Shown here piece by piece: positions 62,416-64,000 of a DNA stretch of 64,000 nucleotides (positions are counted from its first letter, which is position 1; each line of letters begins with the position of its first letter). Origin of the DNA: Labedella gwakjiensis (GTDB lineage: Bacteria > Actinomycetota > Actinomycetes > Actinomycetales > Microbacteriaceae); contig NZ_PYAU01000001.1 in assembly GCF_003014675.1 (NCBI RefSeq), positions 868,001 through 932,000 on the forward strand, written 5' to 3'. The notes beneath the pieces were generated by a model. It had not been told where the DNA came from. It saw nothing but the letters and a program-made list of their open reading frames with translations, and searched no databases. A program made the translations under genes and the position numbers.

Positions 62416-64000
62416 TCAGGATGTGGGGGTGGAGGTTTCGTGCCCGCCACCGACGTGCTCGAACACGTGGGCCGAGCGCGGGCCGAGGGTCAGGGTGTTG
62501 CCCGACTCGAGGACCTCGCCGGTCTCGAGGTCGCGGACCGCCGACGGCGGCGTGACGGCGGCCTCGTGGGCCGACCAGTTGGACACGAACGCCAGATCGG
62601 TGCGACCGGGCCGGGACCCGGTCGTGACGGTGACCGTGTCGGCCGCCGACCACTCGCGCGCCGCCGTCGCCGGGACGAGCCAGCGGGCGATGCTGCGCGA
62701 GAGCTCGGGGTTCGGCACGGTGGCCACGTAGCTCACGCGTCCAGCGCCGGCCGCGCGGGTCGTGAGCACGGCGTCCGCGCCGATCTCCGTGACGCCGGCG
62801 TAGCGCAGGACGACGTCGGCGTCGTCGACGATCAGCACGTCGGACCAGCGGGTGCCCGCCGATCCGGGCTCGAGCTCGAGTGCCGGATCGGAACTCTGCA
62901 CGGCGAGGGGCTCGTCGAGGTTGGTGTACTCCTCGTACCAGACGCCGGCCGACGCCGACAGGACCGCGGGCGCGACTTCGCGCCGGGCGCGGGCCAACCG
63001 GTCACCGTAGGCGGTGCGGACGCCGAGGACGAGGTGTCCGCCCGCCTCGACGTAGGCGGAGAGGGCCGCGAGCGTCTCGTCGTCGACGACGTAGAGGCCC
63101 GGCACCACGAGCACCGGGTGCGCGGCGGCGACCGCGGCGGGACCGGCGGCGAGGAACTGCTCGACGTGCTGGATGCGGACCTGCGCCCCGGACTCGGCGA
63201 GACCACGGTAGTGCGCGTCGAAGAGGTGAAGGTAGGAGTCCGGGTCGGGGTCGCCGTTCGGGAGCGCGAGCGGCGGGTACCCCTCGAACGACCACTTCGT
63301 GTCGGTCGACCAGAGCATGAGCACGTCGGACGCCGGCTCGAACCCGTCGACGGCTCCCCCGATCGCCTTGAGCGCGGCCCCGAGGCCGGCGACCTCGCGG
63401 TGGATGCGGCCGGGGCGCTGACTGTGCGGCAGCACCCCACCCCAGTAGGTCTCGACGCCGAAGTGCAGCGTATGCCAGTGCCAATACTCGACCATGCGTG
63501 CGCCGCGGGACACCAGGGCGAGAGCCGCCTGCTTGATCTGGCCGTCGAAGGGAGGGTGGTTCTGCCAGGGTCCGCCGATGGACTGGGCGTTGGTCTCGGT
63601 GACGAGGAACGGCGCCTGCGCAGAGGAGAACGCGCGGTCGCCCCACTGGTGGAGCGCCCAGACGCCCGTGTGCCACCAGCCGGCCTCGCGGGGAATCTCG
63701 ACGCCGAGCGTGAGGCCGTCCTGCATCTTGTAGTACGGGTTGCCGGCGGTCACGTCGAGGCTCTTCACGAGTCGGTCGTCGGCCACCTGGGGTCGGGAGT
63801 AGGAGATGCACGTCGTCACGAACTGGTCGTCGCGGGCGTACTCGCGCACGACGGCTGCCTGCCACGCGATGAGCTCGTCGGCGAGTTCGCCTTGGAACCG
63901 GCGCCATTCGAGGTCGTACTGCGGCTGCACGTTGCCATCGGGCCTCCAGAGCTGCGACCACTCGGTGATCCGGTGGGACCAGTAGACGAGTCCCCATTCC
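62416..64000 (-). CDS. Family 42 beta-galactosidase, 5' end beyond right edge
   Basis: At least 528 codons are visible and the frame stays open to the edge, so the N-terminal part of the catalytic barrel is missing. Visible: WRRFQGELADELIAWQ, ISYSRPQVADD, nucleophile glutamate in FLVTETNAQSIGG, HWHTLHFGVETYWGGVLPHSQRPGRIHREV, the trimerisation domain (about VLMLWSTDTKWSFEGYPPL to GLYVVDDETLAALSAYVEAGGHLVLGVRTAYGD) and the C-terminal small domain. Hydrolyses beta-galactosides brought in by the adjacent importer. Confidence 0.9.
   Translation of the reverse strand, partial: EWGLVYWSHRITEWSQLWRPDGNVQPQYDLEWRRFQGELADELIAWQAAVVREYARDDQFVTTCISYSRPQVADDRLVKSLDVTAGNPYYKMQDGLTLGVEIPREAGWWHTGVWALHQWGDRAFSSAQAPFLVTETNAQSIGGPWQNHPPFDGQIKQAALALVSRGARMVEYWHWHTLHFGVETYWGGVLPHSQRPGRIHREVAGLGAALKAIGGAVDGFEPASDVLMLWSTDTKWSFEGYPPLALPNGDPDPDSYLHLFDAHYRGLAESGAQVRIQHVEQFLAAGPAAVAAAHPVLVVPGLYVVDDETLAALSAYVEAGGHLVLGVRTAYGDRLARARREVAPAVLSASAGVWYEEYTNLDEPLAVQSSDPALELEPGSAGTRWSDVLIVDDADVVLRYAGVTEIGADAVLTTRAAGAGRVSYVATVPNPELSRSIARWLVPATAAREWSAADTVTVTTGSRPGRTDLAFVSNWSAHEAAVTPPSAVRDLETGEVLESGNTLTLGPRSAHVFEHVGGGHETSTPTS

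Overview
This window is high-GC chromosomal DNA of an actinomycete. Gene content and order (rpsF-ssb-rpsR-rplI then dnaB, FBP-type zinc-finger protein, DUF1684 protein, aminotransferase joined to an E1/E2 2-oxoacid dehydrogenase operon, actinobacterial GtrA/GT2/GT-C genes) point to Micrococcales, most likely Microbacteriaceae; that placement is inference. I see no insertion sequence, prophage, CRISPR array, tRNA or rRNA. Genes are dense, on both strands, and very often joined by 4-base ATGA/GTGA overlaps.

Layout. 1-8.1 kb: the start of a Nei-type DNA glycosylase, an FBP zinc-finger protein, a Zur-like regulator, a MarR operon with an epoxide hydrolase, a zinc ABC importer (znuABC) with a candidate Zur box, an NADP-dependent oxidoreductase and an alpha/beta hydrolase. 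8.1-11.4 kb: glycine betaine-type ABC importer. 11.9-16.5 kb: aminotransferase plus branched-chain 2-oxoacid dehydrogenase E1alpha, E1beta and E2. 16.6-23.6 kb: membrane and hydrolase genes, low-molecular-weight tyrosine phosphatase-purB, a DUF1684 protein and a peroxiredoxin-like protein. 23.6-27.3 kb: dnaB, a cluster of DnaA boxes, rplI, rpsR, ssb, rpsF. 27.6-32.8 kb: an AbiEi/endonuclease-like protein, an orphan sugar-binding lipoprotein, CCA-adding enzyme and a lytic transglycosylase. 32.9-39.7 kb: amine catabolism locus (membrane protein, copper amine oxidase, two APC permeases, IclR regulator) around a perfect 11+11 palindrome.

40.7-48.8 kb is the most distinctive region. GtrA, a BcsA-like processive GT2, a GT-C glycosyltransferase, a DUF4397 surface protein, a GH8 endoglucanase and a class F sortase are all translationally coupled and are followed by a DPM1-like polyprenol-phosphate mannosyl/glucosyl transferase. 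Together they look like a system that makes, trims and displays a beta-glucan-like or modified surface glycopolymer. 48.8-53.7 kb: small membrane proteins, a DUF429 protein, an SLC13-like permease, a lipoprotein and a NUDIX hydrolase. 53.8-57.0 kb: a three-gene operon (acyl-CoA dehydrogenase-like, a PIG-L deacetylase fused to a methyltransferase, a GT2) whose activities parallel NodB/NodS/NodC. 57-58.9 kb: a repeat-rich basic membrane protein and an SfnG-like monooxygenase. 59-64 kb: a sugar ABC importer with a GH42 beta-galactosidase running off the right edge.

Regulatory structure worth noting: one TAGCTAG-N5-CTAGCTA operator occurs before the marR operon and again 50 kb away; four long intergenic palindromes fall into two sequence families, each just after stop codons; five DnaA-box-like sites lie before dnaB.
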